DNA of 64,000 nt, from contig CANMTP010000018.1 of assembly GCA_947500845.1 (NCBI GenBank), forward strand, positions 23,010 to 87,009, given 5' to 3'. This stretch comes from an uncultured Aquimarina sp. Its GTDB lineage: Bacteria > Bacteroidota > Bacteroidia > Flavobacteriales > Flavobacteriaceae. A model generated the notes under the pieces. The model searched no databases. It was given only the letters and a program-made list of their open reading frames with translations, and was not told where the DNA came from. This document shows, piece by piece, positions 1-7,439 of the stretch (positions are counted from its first letter, which is position 1; each line of letters opens with the position of its first letter). A program made the translations under genes and the position numbers.

Positions 1-929
1 ACCTCAGCTTTGAATTTTTTATGTGGAGTTACCGATCCAGGCTTAGTGATTACCATACCACGAGAAATTTGAGATTTTTCAATACCTCTTAATAAGATAC
101 CTACGTTATCTCCTGCTTCACCTCTATCTAATATCTTACGGAACATCTCTACCCCTGTAATGGTAGAAGTCAATTTTTCAGCACCCATTCCAATGATATC
201 AACAGCATCTCCTGTATTGGCTACACCAGTTTCAATACGACCAGTAGCAACAGTACCACGACCTGTAATTGAGAATACATCCTCGATAGGCATTAAGAAA
301 TCTTTTTCTACATCACGTTTTGGTAATTCGATCCACTCATCTACAGACTTCATTAATTCCAAAACAGTATCTACCCATTTTTGCTCTCCATTAAGAGCCC
401 CAAGAGCAGAACCAGAAATTACAGGACCATTGTCCCCATCATACTCATAAAAAGAAAGAAGATCTCTCACTTCCATTTCAACAAGCTCTAATAATTCTTC
501 ATCATCCACCATATCCACTTTATTAAGGAATACAACGATTCTAGGAATACCAACCTGACGACCTAATAAGATGTGCTCACGAGTTTGTGGCATAGGACCA
601 TCAGTAGCAGCAACTACCAAGATCGCTCCGTCCATCTGAGCAGCACCAGTAACCATGTTCTTTACATAATCGGCGTGACCTGGACAGTCAACGTGTGCAT
701 AATGACGATTTTCAGTTTGGTACTCTACATGAGATGTATTAATAGTAATACCCCTTTCTTTTTCTTCAGGAGCATTATCGATTTGATCGAAATCTCTTGC
801 TTCAGAAAGACCTGCATCTGCTAATACCTTAGTAATCGCAGCAGTTAAAGTCGTTTTACCGTGATCAACGTGTCCAATAGTACCAATATTTAAGTGCGGT
901 TTGGAACGATCAAAAGTTTCCTTTGCCAT
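1..929 (-). CDS. tuf: Elongation factor Tu, 3' end missing
   Basis: EF-Tu is the GTPase that brings aminoacyl-tRNA to the ribosomal A site in the cytoplasm. The protein starts [14 protein letters not shown] and about 309 of the usual 395 residues are visible; the C-terminal barrel runs off the left edge. The G1 loop GHVDHGKTT, the DCPGH motif and the NKVD motif are all readable in the GTPase domain, followed by the start of domain 2. The gene lies about 58 bp after tRNA-Thr(GGT) in the same direction, the arrangement thrU-tyrU-glyT-thrT-tufB known from E. coli, so it is probably the last visible gene of a tRNA-tuf operon driven from the promoter near 1990. Identity is certain; only the truncation is an edge effect. 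Confidence 0.98.
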   Translation of the reverse strand, partial: MAKETFDRSKPHLNIGTIGHVDHGKTTLTAAITKVLADAGLSEARDFDQIDNAPEEKERGITINTSHVEYQTENRHYAHVDCPGHADYVKNMVTGAAQMDGAILVVAATDGPMPQTREHILLGRQVGIPRIVVFLNKVDMVDDEELLELVEMEVRDLLSFYEYDGDNGPVISGSALGALNGEQKWVDTVLELMKSVDEWIELPKRDVEKDFLMPIEDVFSITGRGTVATGRIETGVANTGDAVDIIGMGAEKLTSTITGVEMFRKILDRGEAGDNVGILLRGIEKSQISRGMVITKPGSVTPHKKFKAE

Positions 930-987
930 AATTAATTTATTTAATCTTAGTTATATATTAGTGTTCAATTTATGCTTCTTCACTAAG

Positions 988-1059
988 AGCCAATGACGAG
1001 ATTTGAACTCGTGACCTCTTCCTTACCAAGGAAACGCTCTACCCCTGAGCTACACCGGC
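988..1059 (-). tRNA. tRNA-Thr (anticodon GGT)
   Basis: A 72-nt cloverleaf reads on the minus strand from GCCGGTG to CATTGGC plus discriminator T. The anticodon stem TTTCC/GGAAG encloses the loop TTGGTAA with anticodon GGT. The T-arm holds TTCAAAT between ACGAG and CTCGT. No CCA is encoded. It is the last tRNA before tuf. Confidence 0.96.
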
Positions 1060-1171
1060 TTTAAAAAGTACGAAGACAAACCAGAGTTCTTTAATGAATT
1101 ATTAAAAGAAAACCGACTTATCTTTTACCTTATTTTAAAAATCCAATGCTAAAATGCATCAAGATTAGCTT

Positions 1172-1400
1172 TTCAAACAGAAGACGAATTCAACTCGACT
1201 CTGCTTGACACAGGATTATAACCCTGTATTCTTTGACAAATCAAGAAATATACTTCAAAAGAACACCTCTTAAACGCAAAAAAATTTTATTTGAGCAGGA
1301 AACCGGGTTTACCTCGACTTCGCTCGACACAGGCTTCTCACCCTGCATTCTTCTGCATATTAAGAGCAAATTCAAAAAGAATATTTCTCATACACCAAAG
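1172..1400 (-). repeat. Imperfect 118-119 bp tandem duplication in the tRNA spacer, with a degenerate tRNA-Gly tail
   Basis: The 352-bp spacer between tRNA-Thr(GGT) and tRNA-Gly holds no ORF. Two segments match imperfectly with a step of 118-119 bp: the block at 1211 (CAGGATTATAACCCTG) recurs at 1330 (CAGGCTTCTCACCCTG), and the block at 1293 (GAGCAGGAAACCGGG) matches 1411 (GAGCGGGAGACCGGG), which is the 3' end of the real tRNA-Gly. A partial third copy of the CTCGAC...GACACAGG part lies at 1194-1212. The block at 1293 is therefore a decayed copy of the tRNA-Gly acceptor and T-arm, as expected from unequal duplication inside the operon. Confidence 0.6.
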
Positions 1401-1411
1401 AACCTTCTTTG

Positions 1412-1484
1412 AGCGGGAGACCGGGTTCGAACCGGCGACATTCAGCTTGGAAGGCTGACGCTCTACCAACTGAGCTACTCCCGC
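1412..1484 (-). tRNA. tRNA-Gly (anticodon TCC)
   Basis: A 73-nt cloverleaf with acceptor GCGGGAG/CTCCCGC and discriminator T. The anticodon loop CTTCCAA sits between TCAGC and GCTGA and gives anticodon TCC. The T-loop is TTCGAAC between GCCGG and CCGGT. It is cotranscribed with tRNA-Tyr, 42 bp upstream. Confidence 0.97.
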
Positions 1485-1526
1485 ATTATGTTAACAATTC
1501 AAAAATCCTGAATTATTAATCAAAAG

Positions 1527-1609
1527 TGGGGAGAGCAGGATTCGAACCTGCGAAGGTAAAAACCAACAGATTTACAGTCTGTCCTCGTTGGCCGCTTGAG
1601 TATCTCCCC
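1527..1609 (-). tRNA. tRNA-Tyr (anticodon GTA)
   Basis: An 83-nt class II tRNA with a long variable arm (TTGGTTTTTACC region), acceptor GGGGAGA/TCTCCCC and discriminator A. The anticodon loop CTGTAAA gives GTA. The long variable arm is normal for bacterial tRNA-Tyr. Confidence 0.97.
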
Positions 1610-1851
1610 AATAAAAATTCAATATTTCAAGATGAACTTCGTGAATTTTGAGAGCGCAAAAATAGTCATTTATTTTACAATTCAAAATTCTATTAAAAAA
1701 GTATCATTTTCTATTACACATTACCTTTAACAAAAGCTGATAGAAAGATTCCCTTCGACCATGCTCAAGATAAACTTCTCATGCTCTCTAAACAGATGAT
1801 TTCATACTAGAAAAACACCTACTTTCCTGATACATTTTTCAAAATTTCAAG

Positions 1852-1925
1852 AGCCGATAGAGGGACTCGAACCCACGACCTGCTGATTACAAATCAGCTG
1901 CTCTAGCCAGCTGAGCTATATCGGC
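1852..1925 (-). tRNA. tRNA-Thr (anticodon TGT)
   Basis: A 74-nt cloverleaf, GCCGATA to TATCGGC plus T, with anticodon loop TTTGTAA (TGT) between GCTGA and TCAGC and T-loop TTCGAGT. It is the first gene of the tRNA-tuf operon, about 40 bp downstream of the predicted transcription start. Confidence 0.97.
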
Positions 1926-1952
1926 TTTTCACCATGTTTTAGAACATAAAAA

Positions 1953-1974
1953 AGTCCGCTATTTCTAACGGACT
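1953..1974 (-). terminator. Terminator hairpin after hpf, overlapping the tRNA-operon start site
   Basis: On the minus strand AGTCCGTT-AGAAAT-AGCGGACT forms an 8-bp stem with one G:U pair, followed by TTTTTT. It lies about 50 bp after the hpf stop codon and is a good intrinsic terminator for the hpf transcript. The -7 box of the tRNA operon ends 2 bp before the hairpin, so the predicted start site falls inside the stem. Confidence 0.75.
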
Positions 1975-1975
1975 G

Positions 1976-2005
1976 CAAATGTATAATAATTTATTTTTTG
2001 CACAA
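1976..2005 (-). promoter_or_regulatory. Promoter of the tRNA-tuf operon
   Basis: On the minus strand TTG (2003-2005), a 19-bp spacer and TACATTTG (1976-1983) match the Bacteroidota housekeeping promoter TTG-N(17-23)-TAnnTTTG exactly. The first tRNA begins about 50 bp downstream of the -7 box. Confidence 0.8.
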
Positions 2006-2026
2006 AACTATTTCTCAAAAAAATAG

Positions 2027-2329
2027 TCAAACATGTGCATTTAATTTTTCTTTCCGTTTTTTTAACTGCCTTTCCAAAGAACTAACACACTCATCCACAC
2101 CTTCTTCAAAGGTTTTATTAATTTTCTTAGTCATAAACTCGTCTCCAGGTACGCTTAATAAAATTTCGGTAATTTTGTTTTCTTTACCACTCGTATTCAT
2201 AACTTTTAAGAATACGTCTGCATGAATAATACGATTAAAATGGTTTTCTAGCTTATCCAATTTCGCTTGAGTAAAATTCACCAATTTTTGATCTACATTA
2301 AAATTAACGGATTGCAAGTTCACTTTCAT
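2027..2329 (-). CDS. hpf: Ribosome hibernation-promoting factor (short HPF/RaiA family)
   Basis: HPF family proteins bind the 30S decoding channel in slow growth or stress and keep ribosomes inactive and protected. The 100-residue product begins MKVNLQSVNFNVDQKLVNF and shows the beta-alpha-beta-beta-beta-alpha layout of the family, with the conserved stretch around residues 20-75 (KLDKLENHF, DVFLKVMN, EILLSVPGDEF). There is no C-terminal dimerisation domain, so it is the short form. It follows xerC by 66 bp on the same strand. Family assignment is firm; whether it makes 100S dimers or only blocks 70S cannot be read from sequence. Confidence 0.92.
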   Translation of the reverse strand: MKVNLQSVNFNVDQKLVNFTQAKLDKLENHFNRIIHADVFLKVMNTSGKENKITEILLSVPGDEFMTKKINKTFEEGVDECVSSLERQLKKRKEKLNAHV

Positions 2330-2395
2330 AGGTGTTGGTTTAATTGGTTTGACAAATATTTTAAGCCTAAAAGATCGGTAAGCAAAACCTAACCA

Positions 2396-3286
2396 TTACT
2401 TTTTATTCCTTGGGTGAGATTGTTTGTAAACTTTTGTTAGCTGCGCGACACTATGATGGGTATATACCTGTGTAGCCGCCAAACTGGAATGACCAAGTAA
2501 CTCTTTTACAGCATTCAAATTTGCTCCTTCGTTTAGTAAATGAGTCGCAAAAGAGTGTCTTAAAATATGCGGACTCTTCTTCACCTTTGAAGATGCCTCA
2601 CTAAAATAACTATTTATGATTCGATATACAAGCGTTTCATATATTTTAACTCCTTTTTTAGTGAGCAGCAGAAAAGCCTCATTTTGATTTACTTGTACAT
2701 CTGACCTTAATTCTAAATACGATTTGAGTGTATCGCACACTGTAGGAAGAAGCGGCAAATATCTTTCTTTGTTCCGCTTACCTAATACTTTGATTTGTCC
2801 AGTTCCAATATCAATATCAGAAACCCTTAAATTAACTAATTCTGTTCTTCTTATTCCAGTTGCATAAAAAAGTTCTACAATCAATCTGTCTCGAACACTT
2901 TCAAAATCTTTTTGATCACTTAAACTGTCGAGTACCTCTTCTACCTCATTGACAGAAAAAGGTATTTGAAGTTTTTTAGGGGCTTTTAAAGCATGATGTT
3001 TAGCTAATGGATTACTCCTTATTTCTCCTGTTTTAAGCAAGAATTTATAATATGTTTTAAGAGAAGAAACTTTTCTATTAATCGTTCGATTAGAGATCCC
3101 TGTATCAACAAGAAATACGATCCAAGATCGTATTTGTTGATAATTTGCCTTTGACACGTGAGCAATCTCATATTCTTCTCTGTAAAACTCTGAAAAGGAT
3201 TCCAGATCGGATTTGTAAGCAGTAATAGTATGTGTAGAATATTTTTTTTCGAAAAGTAAATAGTCTAGGAACTTAGAGATATACAT
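2396..3286 (-). CDS. xerC: Tyrosine recombinase XerC/XerD
   Basis: A 296-residue site-specific recombinase that, by family, resolves chromosome dimers at dif with FtsK and a partner Xer. The N-terminal SAM-like core-binding domain (about residues 1-90, FLDYLLFEKKYSTHTITAY) precedes the catalytic domain. The visible catalytic set is Arg in TGIRRTEL (near 145), Lys in the beta-hairpin VLGKRNKERY, HxxR in HILRHSF, His in LLGHSS and the tyrosine nucleophile in QVYTHH (near 276). Lying between rpsU and hpf is common in Flavobacteriaceae, where this copy is called xerC. An inverted repeat and a TAnnTTTG box sit directly before the start codon. XerC versus XerD is judged only from context. Confidence 0.93.
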   Translation of the reverse strand: MYISKFLDYLLFEKKYSTHTITAYKSDLESFSEFYREEYEIAHVSKANYQQIRSWIVFLVDTGISNRTINRKVSSLKTYYKFLLKTGEIRSNPLAKHHALKAPKKLQIPFSVNEVEEVLDSLSDQKDFESVRDRLIVELFYATGIRRTELVNLRVSDIDIGTGQIKVLGKRNKERYLPLLPTVCDTLKSYLELRSDVQVNQNEAFLLLTKKGVKIYETLVYRIINSYFSEASSKVKKSPHILRHSFATHLLNEGANLNAVKELLGHSSLAATQVYTHHSVAQLTKVYKQSHPRNKK

Positions 3287-3291
3287 AAAGA

Positions 3292-3337
3292 AACCGTTAG
3301 AATGACAAAAGTATAAAACTTTGTTATCCTAACGGTT
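3292..3337 (-). promoter_or_regulatory. Long inverted repeat around the xerC promoter
   Basis: Arms AACCGTTAG (3292-3300) and CTAACGGTT (3329-3337) are a perfect 9-bp inverted repeat, extended inward by about 8 further pairs after one mismatch. The loop side carries TACTTTTG, a TAnnTTTG -7 box on the minus strand, and a TTG lies 24 bp upstream of it. The element ends 5 bp before the xerC ATG. It may be a terminator after rpsU, an operator at the xerC promoter, or both; no long T-run follows it. Confidence 0.55.
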
Positions 3338-3401
3338 CAATTTATACTGAAAAACGAAGCCTTTTCTTTTCGAAAAGATACAAACTTACGCTTTTAACTT
3401 T

Positions 3402-3596
3402 TTAAATCTCTTCCTGATCTCTTAAGTGCTGGATATATTGCGCTTTTTGAACTTGAGCTCTACGCTCTACAGAAGGTTTTGTAAATGCTTGACGTTTACG
3501 AAGCTGACGCATCGTTCCTGTTCTATCGAATTTACGCTTAAAACGTTTTAACGCTCTATCTATATTTTCTCCGTCTTTAACTGGTATAATTAACAT
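3402..3596 (-). CDS. rpsU: 30S ribosomal protein bS21
   Basis: A 64-residue basic protein starting MLIIPVKDGENIDRALKRFKR, typical bS21, located near the 3' end of 16S rRNA in the small subunit. The gene has a perfect Shine-Dalgarno sequence (AAAGGAGGT, 3603-3611 on the minus strand), which is exceptional in Bacteroidota. In Flavobacterium johnsoniae published work indicates that bS21 helps hide the anti-Shine-Dalgarno and that rpsU is controlled by this site; the same logic is inferred here. Its own promoter is visible upstream. Confidence 0.97.
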   Translation of the reverse strand: MLIIPVKDGENIDRALKRFKRKFDRTGTMRQLRKRQAFTKPSVERRAQVQKAQYIQHLRDQEEI

Positions 3597-3602
3597 AGTG
3601 GT

Positions 3603-3611
3603 ACCTCCTTT
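3603..3611 (-). promoter_or_regulatory. Perfect Shine-Dalgarno of rpsU
   Basis: AAAGGAGGT ends 6 nt before the rpsU ATG on the minus strand. Other starts in this window have no comparable site, so this one probably serves regulation by ribosomes that lack bS21. Confidence 0.85.
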
Positions 3612-3628
3612 CTTTAAAAATTAGGATG

Positions 3629-3657
3629 CAAAGATAATACAATACTATTATCAACAA
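3629..3657 (-). promoter_or_regulatory. rpsU promoter
   Basis: TTG (3655-3657), an 18-bp spacer and TATCTTTG (3629-3636) on the minus strand match the Bacteroidota consensus. The -7 box is about 33 bp upstream of the start codon. Confidence 0.75.
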
Positions 3658-3672
3658 AGTCTTTTTTTAATT

Positions 3673-5052
3673 TTATTTCAAAGACCAAACAGAATATCCT
3701 TTTGGTGGCGCTTGAATCTTTACCCATCGACCTCCTTGAGTGATTGGTTCCCAACTTGAGCTTCCGGTAAAATCTTTAATTCTTTGGCTTGACCAATTGG
3801 TTTCTACCCATCTCTCTTTCCAGGAGTTAGAATTATTGATATACACTATTAAACCATTCTTCCCTCCTCCTCCATTTCTTTTGGCAATGTATTCATCATT
3901 ATCTGTCCAAAGATTTGTTGTACTACCCCCGGCAAGATTGTTATGTATCCAAATAAGGTTGTTTAATTTATTCTTATCCAACCAATCCTCGTAGTCGCTA
4001 TAGAATAGGGCGGGATATCCTTCATGAGTTAAAATATAAGCATAAGCCAATATTTTGTTATTGATGATTTCATCAGTATCATGATTAGCTACAAATGTGA
4101 CAGCTCTTGAGGCATTTCTTTTCCAAAGCATGTCCCCACTAAGTGCATTAAGATTATTACCCATAAAAGCATCTCTCATTTTGTAGTAACAAGCAAAATC
4201 AAAAGCAGACATCTGTGCTTCACTGGTCCACCAGTCTAAGGTATTTACATTTCCATCCCAGTACTCTCCAACCGAGAACCCTCCAACATTATTTTTCCAT
4301 TCTCTTACTACCCAAGGTTCAAATCCTTTGACATAATCAAATCTCCATCCATCAAAGCCCATGATGTTTTTATAATATTTACCTACAGAATTAGATTTTT
4401 TCCATAACCAATCTTGCACATATGATTTATGATGACACATATCTGCAAAACCGCCAAAAACACCCCAATCGTTATTATGATAATCATTTGGATGGAAATC
4501 ATACTGGGTTCTGTCGAACAAACCAGATAATGGATTATAATCTGTATAAGTATCTGAATTAGTAAAAATATTTGATTCTAAGTCACCCCCACTATTATGA
4601 TTTATTACAATATCTGCAATTACACTTAGCCTATTGTTATGGGCGGTAGCAATAAGACTCTCTAATTCTGATCTGGAACCAAACCTGGTTTCTGTACTCC
4701 CCATTTGGTTATACTCTCCAAAATCATAATAATCAAACGGATCATACCCCATAGAAAATGCGCCATTCTGAGCTTTGCTTACAGGTGGTAGCCAAATCGC
4801 ATCTACACCTGCATTACTCCAATCATCTACCTTCCCTTTTATAACATTCCACCAGGTACCACCAGCAGGAACATCCCAATAAAATGCCTGCATCATGACG
4901 CCCGAACCTATAGGCTTTAGGACTTTTGATGAGACTGCCCCATAAATCTCTGCTGGATCTGTCTCTACGGAATCCAAAACTTCATCTTTACTACAGCTAA
5001 TGAACAAAAACATTGTAGCGATGAATCCATAAAAAAACTTGTGAATTTTCAT
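3673..5052 (-). CDS. Lipoprotein alpha-amylase (GH13)
   Basis: A 459-residue glycoside hydrolase that should cut internal alpha-1,4 links of starch or related glucans. A lipoprotein signal (MFLFISC, Cys near 20) places it on an outer or periplasmic membrane face. The GH13 barrel begins at GVMMQAFYWD; conserved regions are DIVINH, GWRFDYVKG with the nucleophile Asp (near 237), SVGEYW with the acid/base Glu (near 261) and ANHDTDE with the third acidic residue (near 322). Length and the short C-terminal domain recall the compact archaeal and plant-type subfamilies. It is a single gene with no susC/susD partner nearby. A LacI-type inverted repeat lies 54 bp upstream of the start. Confidence 0.93.
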   Translation of the reverse strand: MKIHKFFYGFIATMFLFISCSKDEVLDSVETDPAEIYGAVSSKVLKPIGSGVMMQAFYWDVPAGGTWWNVIKGKVDDWSNAGVDAIWLPPVSKAQNGAFSMGYDPFDYYDFGEYNQMGSTETRFGSRSELESLIATAHNNRLSVIADIVINHNSGGDLESNIFTNSDTYTDYNPLSGLFDRTQYDFHPNDYHNNDWGVFGGFADMCHHKSYVQDWLWKKSNSVGKYYKNIMGFDGWRFDYVKGFEPWVVREWKNNVGGFSVGEYWDGNVNTLDWWTSEAQMSAFDFACYYKMRDAFMGNNLNALSGDMLWKRNASRAVTFVANHDTDEIINNKILAYAYILTHEGYPALFYSDYEDWLDKNKLNNLIWIHNNLAGGSTTNLWTDNDEYIAKRNGGGGKNGLIVYINNSNSWKERWVETNWSSQRIKDFTGSSSWEPITQGGRWVKIQAPPKGYSVWSLK

Positions 5053-5105
5053 AATTAGTTAGTGTTTGTGTTAATTTTCTATCAAATTAAAAATTAAACT
5101 TCTAC

Positions 5106-5139
5106 CGAAATCGTTTGAATTATTACGAAAACGATTTCG
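5106..5139. promoter_or_regulatory. LacI-like inverted repeat upstream of the amylase
   Basis: Arms CGAAATCGTTT (5106-5116) and AAACGATTTCG (5129-5139) are a perfect 11-bp inverted repeat with a 12-bp centre, and the right arm overlaps the smaller near-palindrome ACGAAAACGATTTCGT. The shape fits LacI/GalR-family sugar regulators. A weak -7-like TAATTTG (5083-5089, minus) lies downstream, which would put the site upstream of the promoter core. Confidence 0.6.
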
Positions 5140-5250
5140 TGTTAACAAAAGCATAAAAACAACTAATTATTACTAGTAGAAATAATTAAAATAGAAAAGG
5201 AAGAAACAAAATGCTTCTTCCTTGACTTATCTTTCACTAAAAAATACAAT

Positions 5251-6417
5251 TTAAGTAGCCGGTTTGTATTCTTTCTTGTCAATAACCATTTTAGCGATGA
5301 TTTCTCTTAAAATTTCTGAAGTACCTCCTCCAATAGGACCCAATCTACTATCTCTAAATAATCTAGCCAATGGATACTCTTCCATATAACCATACCCTCC
5401 AAGAAGTTGTAAACATTTATATATAACCTCGTCTGCCATTTTTGTCGAAAGCAACTTCGACATGCTTGCCTCTTTAACTACATATAGACCATCATTGAGT
5501 CTCTTTGTAATTGAGTAGTTAAATTCTTTGCACATTTCTACCTCGCTGGCCATGTCTGCCACAGTATGTCTAAGTGCCTGGAATTTATCAATAGTTCTAC
5601 CAAAAGCTTCTCTTTCAGACATATATTGTATTACGTAATCTAAAGCAAATTCTGCTCTGGCATGTGCATTTACTCCCATTATTAAACGTTCTAAAGCAAA
5701 ATGCTGCATGATGTAAGAAAACCCTTTATTCTCTTCAGCCATAAGATTATGTAAAGGAACTTTTACATTATCGAAAGCTATTTCGCCAGTATCTGAAGCC
5801 CTCCAACCTAATTTTTCAAGCTTTGTTGCATTTACTCCTGGGGTATCACGATCGATCACGAAGATACTAATACCTTTATTCCCAAGCTCTGGATTTGTTT
5901 TCGCAGCAACTACAAGATAATCGCTATAGACTCCGTTGGTAATAAATGTTTTAGATCCATTGATTACATAATGATCTTCTTTTTTAATGGCAGTTGTTCG
6001 CATTCCGGCAACATCAGACCCTCCAAATGGCTCTGTTATCGCAAGACATCCTATTTTTTGACCTGAAATACTGGGAGTTAAATATTCTTCTTTAATTCTA
6101 TGATCTCCTTCTTTATTAATATGAGTCATAGCAAGGTAAGCATGAGCCCATATAGCGGCAGCGAAACCGCCCGAATTAATTTTCTGTAGTTCTTCCAACA
6201 GAATTACCGTATAAAATAGATCCAAATCTAAGCCACCATATTCTTCTGGATAAGCGATTCCAAAGTATCCCATCTCACCAAACTTCTCCCAGATAAATCG
6301 ATCAATAGTTCCCGATTTTTCCCACTCTTCTATAAAAGGGGTAACTTCTTTTTTAAGAAAATCTTTAAGACTCTGTCTAAATAATTCGTGCTCTTCTGTA
6401 AAATACATGCTGTTCAT
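5251..6417 (-). CDS. Acyl-CoA dehydrogenase
   Basis: A 388-residue FAD-dependent enzyme that oxidises acyl-CoA to the 2,3-enoyl-CoA and passes electrons to ETF. I place the start at MNSMYFTEEHELF, giving the usual family length; an upstream ATG at 6462 would add 15 non-conserved residues. The FAD/substrate motifs CLAITEPFGGSD and KTFITNG are present. The canonical Glu site near the C terminus reads IGGGTSEIL, without Glu, while helix G carries FALERL with Glu near 243. That pattern is known from isovaleryl-CoA and long-chain dehydrogenases, so the catalytic base is probably this Glu. Substrate chain length remains open. No beta-oxidation partner lies beside it. Confidence 0.93.
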   Translation of the reverse strand: MNSMYFTEEHELFRQSLKDFLKKEVTPFIEEWEKSGTIDRFIWEKFGEMGYFGIAYPEEYGGLDLDLFYTVILLEELQKINSGGFAAAIWAHAYLAMTHINKEGDHRIKEEYLTPSISGQKIGCLAITEPFGGSDVAGMRTTAIKKEDHYVINGSKTFITNGVYSDYLVVAAKTNPELGNKGISIFVIDRDTPGVNATKLEKLGWRASDTGEIAFDNVKVPLHNLMAEENKGFSYIMQHFALERLIMGVNAHARAEFALDYVIQYMSEREAFGRTIDKFQALRHTVADMASEVEMCKEFNYSITKRLNDGLYVVKEASMSKLLSTKMADEVIYKCLQLLGGYGYMEEYPLARLFRDSRLGPIGGGTSEILREIIAKMVIDKKEYKPAT

Positions 6418-6553
6418 ATGGTAACTTCTACTATTTTTAGTTAGCATATTACTGCGTATCATAACAAATACTCACCAAAATGAATATAAGCCTTAATAAT
6501 GTTACATCATTATTTAAGGATTTGTCAGAATTCACAGCAATTTTTTCCGATTT

Positions 6554-7426
6554 TTATTTTAATGTCAAATATAAAGCTATTCTATCTATTTTTTCTAAAG
6601 AAAAACCTTTGATTTTTCCTAATTCATCAAAATTAGAGATACCGCCGCTATTTTCTATTAAATCTTTAATTTCAAGTGCTATTTCGAAGTCAAAATAAGG
6701 AACCTCTAACAATTCTTTTACAGATGCTTTATTGATATTTACTTTCTTTACTTCTCTAGGAGTTTTAACAGTACATCGAGATAGTATTTTTTTTCTTTGA
6801 TTTTCATACAGTACTGATATATCTTTAAGTTGAATATCACTTATGAAACCACCAATTTCATTTCTATATTTTATTATTCTTTTTGCAACAAAATCGGGTA
6901 TATTTAGTTCTTTGCGAAGTAGTTCTAAAGTTATTTCATTAAGGTCTTCTTTTTGGCCGTATGATTTTACCGTATACTTTTTCTTTAAATCTTTCTTAAT
7001 AACACTTTTATTTCTTACCCATTCGGGAAATTTAAAATGAGGTGAAATTACTTCTAAAAGCGAATCTGAAACTTTGGTAACATTTTTAAAATCTGAAACA
7101 GAATTAATCCACTTCCCTTCATTTCTGAAAGCAATCAATCGATCTAATTCTTCTACAGAAAGCCCTAATTGATACCCTTTATGATTAGAGATAAAATTAG
7201 GGTTAAAAAGTTTTAATTTGACCTCCTCTTTTTCAATGGATGCAATTCTTTTTAAAGAATCTATTTGATTTTGAAATTCTGTAAGCTCAACTAGATTATG
7301 TTGAGTCTCCTTGGAATATGGATAAAAAACGAATACTAATATGCTTGATAATAACACTAATACTAAAAGAAAAATCCCATTCCTGAAACGTAAGTGCATT
7401 TCAAAATAGGATTTAATATTGTTCAT
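6554..7426 (-). CDS. Membrane-anchored protein with three helix-hairpin-helix modules
   Basis: The 290-residue product has one N-terminal membrane segment (GIFLLVLVLLSSILVFVFY, near 15-34) and then three ComEA-like helix-hairpin-helix stretches, each with an x-L-L-x-x-L/I-x-x-I pattern: about residues 75-130, 165-220 and 230-290 (VNINKASVKELLEVPYFD). HhH modules bind DNA without sequence preference; ComEA uses them to take up DNA, but a DNA-uptake role here is inference. The start is the ATG at 7426 rather than a GTG one codon upstream. It lies 13 bp after the AGCS symporter gene and may be cotranscribed. Confidence 0.75.
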   Translation of the reverse strand: MNNIKSYFEMHLRFRNGIFLLVLVLLSSILVFVFYPYSKETQHNLVELTEFQNQIDSLKRIASIEKEEVKLKLFNPNFISNHKGYQLGLSVEELDRLIAFRNEGKWINSVSDFKNVTKVSDSLLEVISPHFKFPEWVRNKSVIKKDLKKKYTVKSYGQKEDLNEITLELLRKELNIPDFVAKRIIKYRNEIGGFISDIQLKDISVLYENQRKKILSRCTVKTPREVKKVNINKASVKELLEVPYFDFEIALEIKDLIENSGGISNFDELGKIKGFSLEKIDRIALYLTLK

Positions 7427-7439
7427 CACTCGAATAGTA

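Noticed and set aside
160..824. Plus-strand frames inside tuf
   Set aside because: Antisense shadows of a highly conserved gene; no independent protein features.
2396..3286. Phage or integron integrase
   Set aside because: Length, motif set and location between rpsU and hpf fit the housekeeping Xer recombinase; no attachment-site duplication or phage genes are nearby.
5251..6462. Longer acyl-CoA dehydrogenase with start at 6462
   Set aside because: The extra 15 residues are not family-like; the ATG at 6417 gives the normal N terminus.
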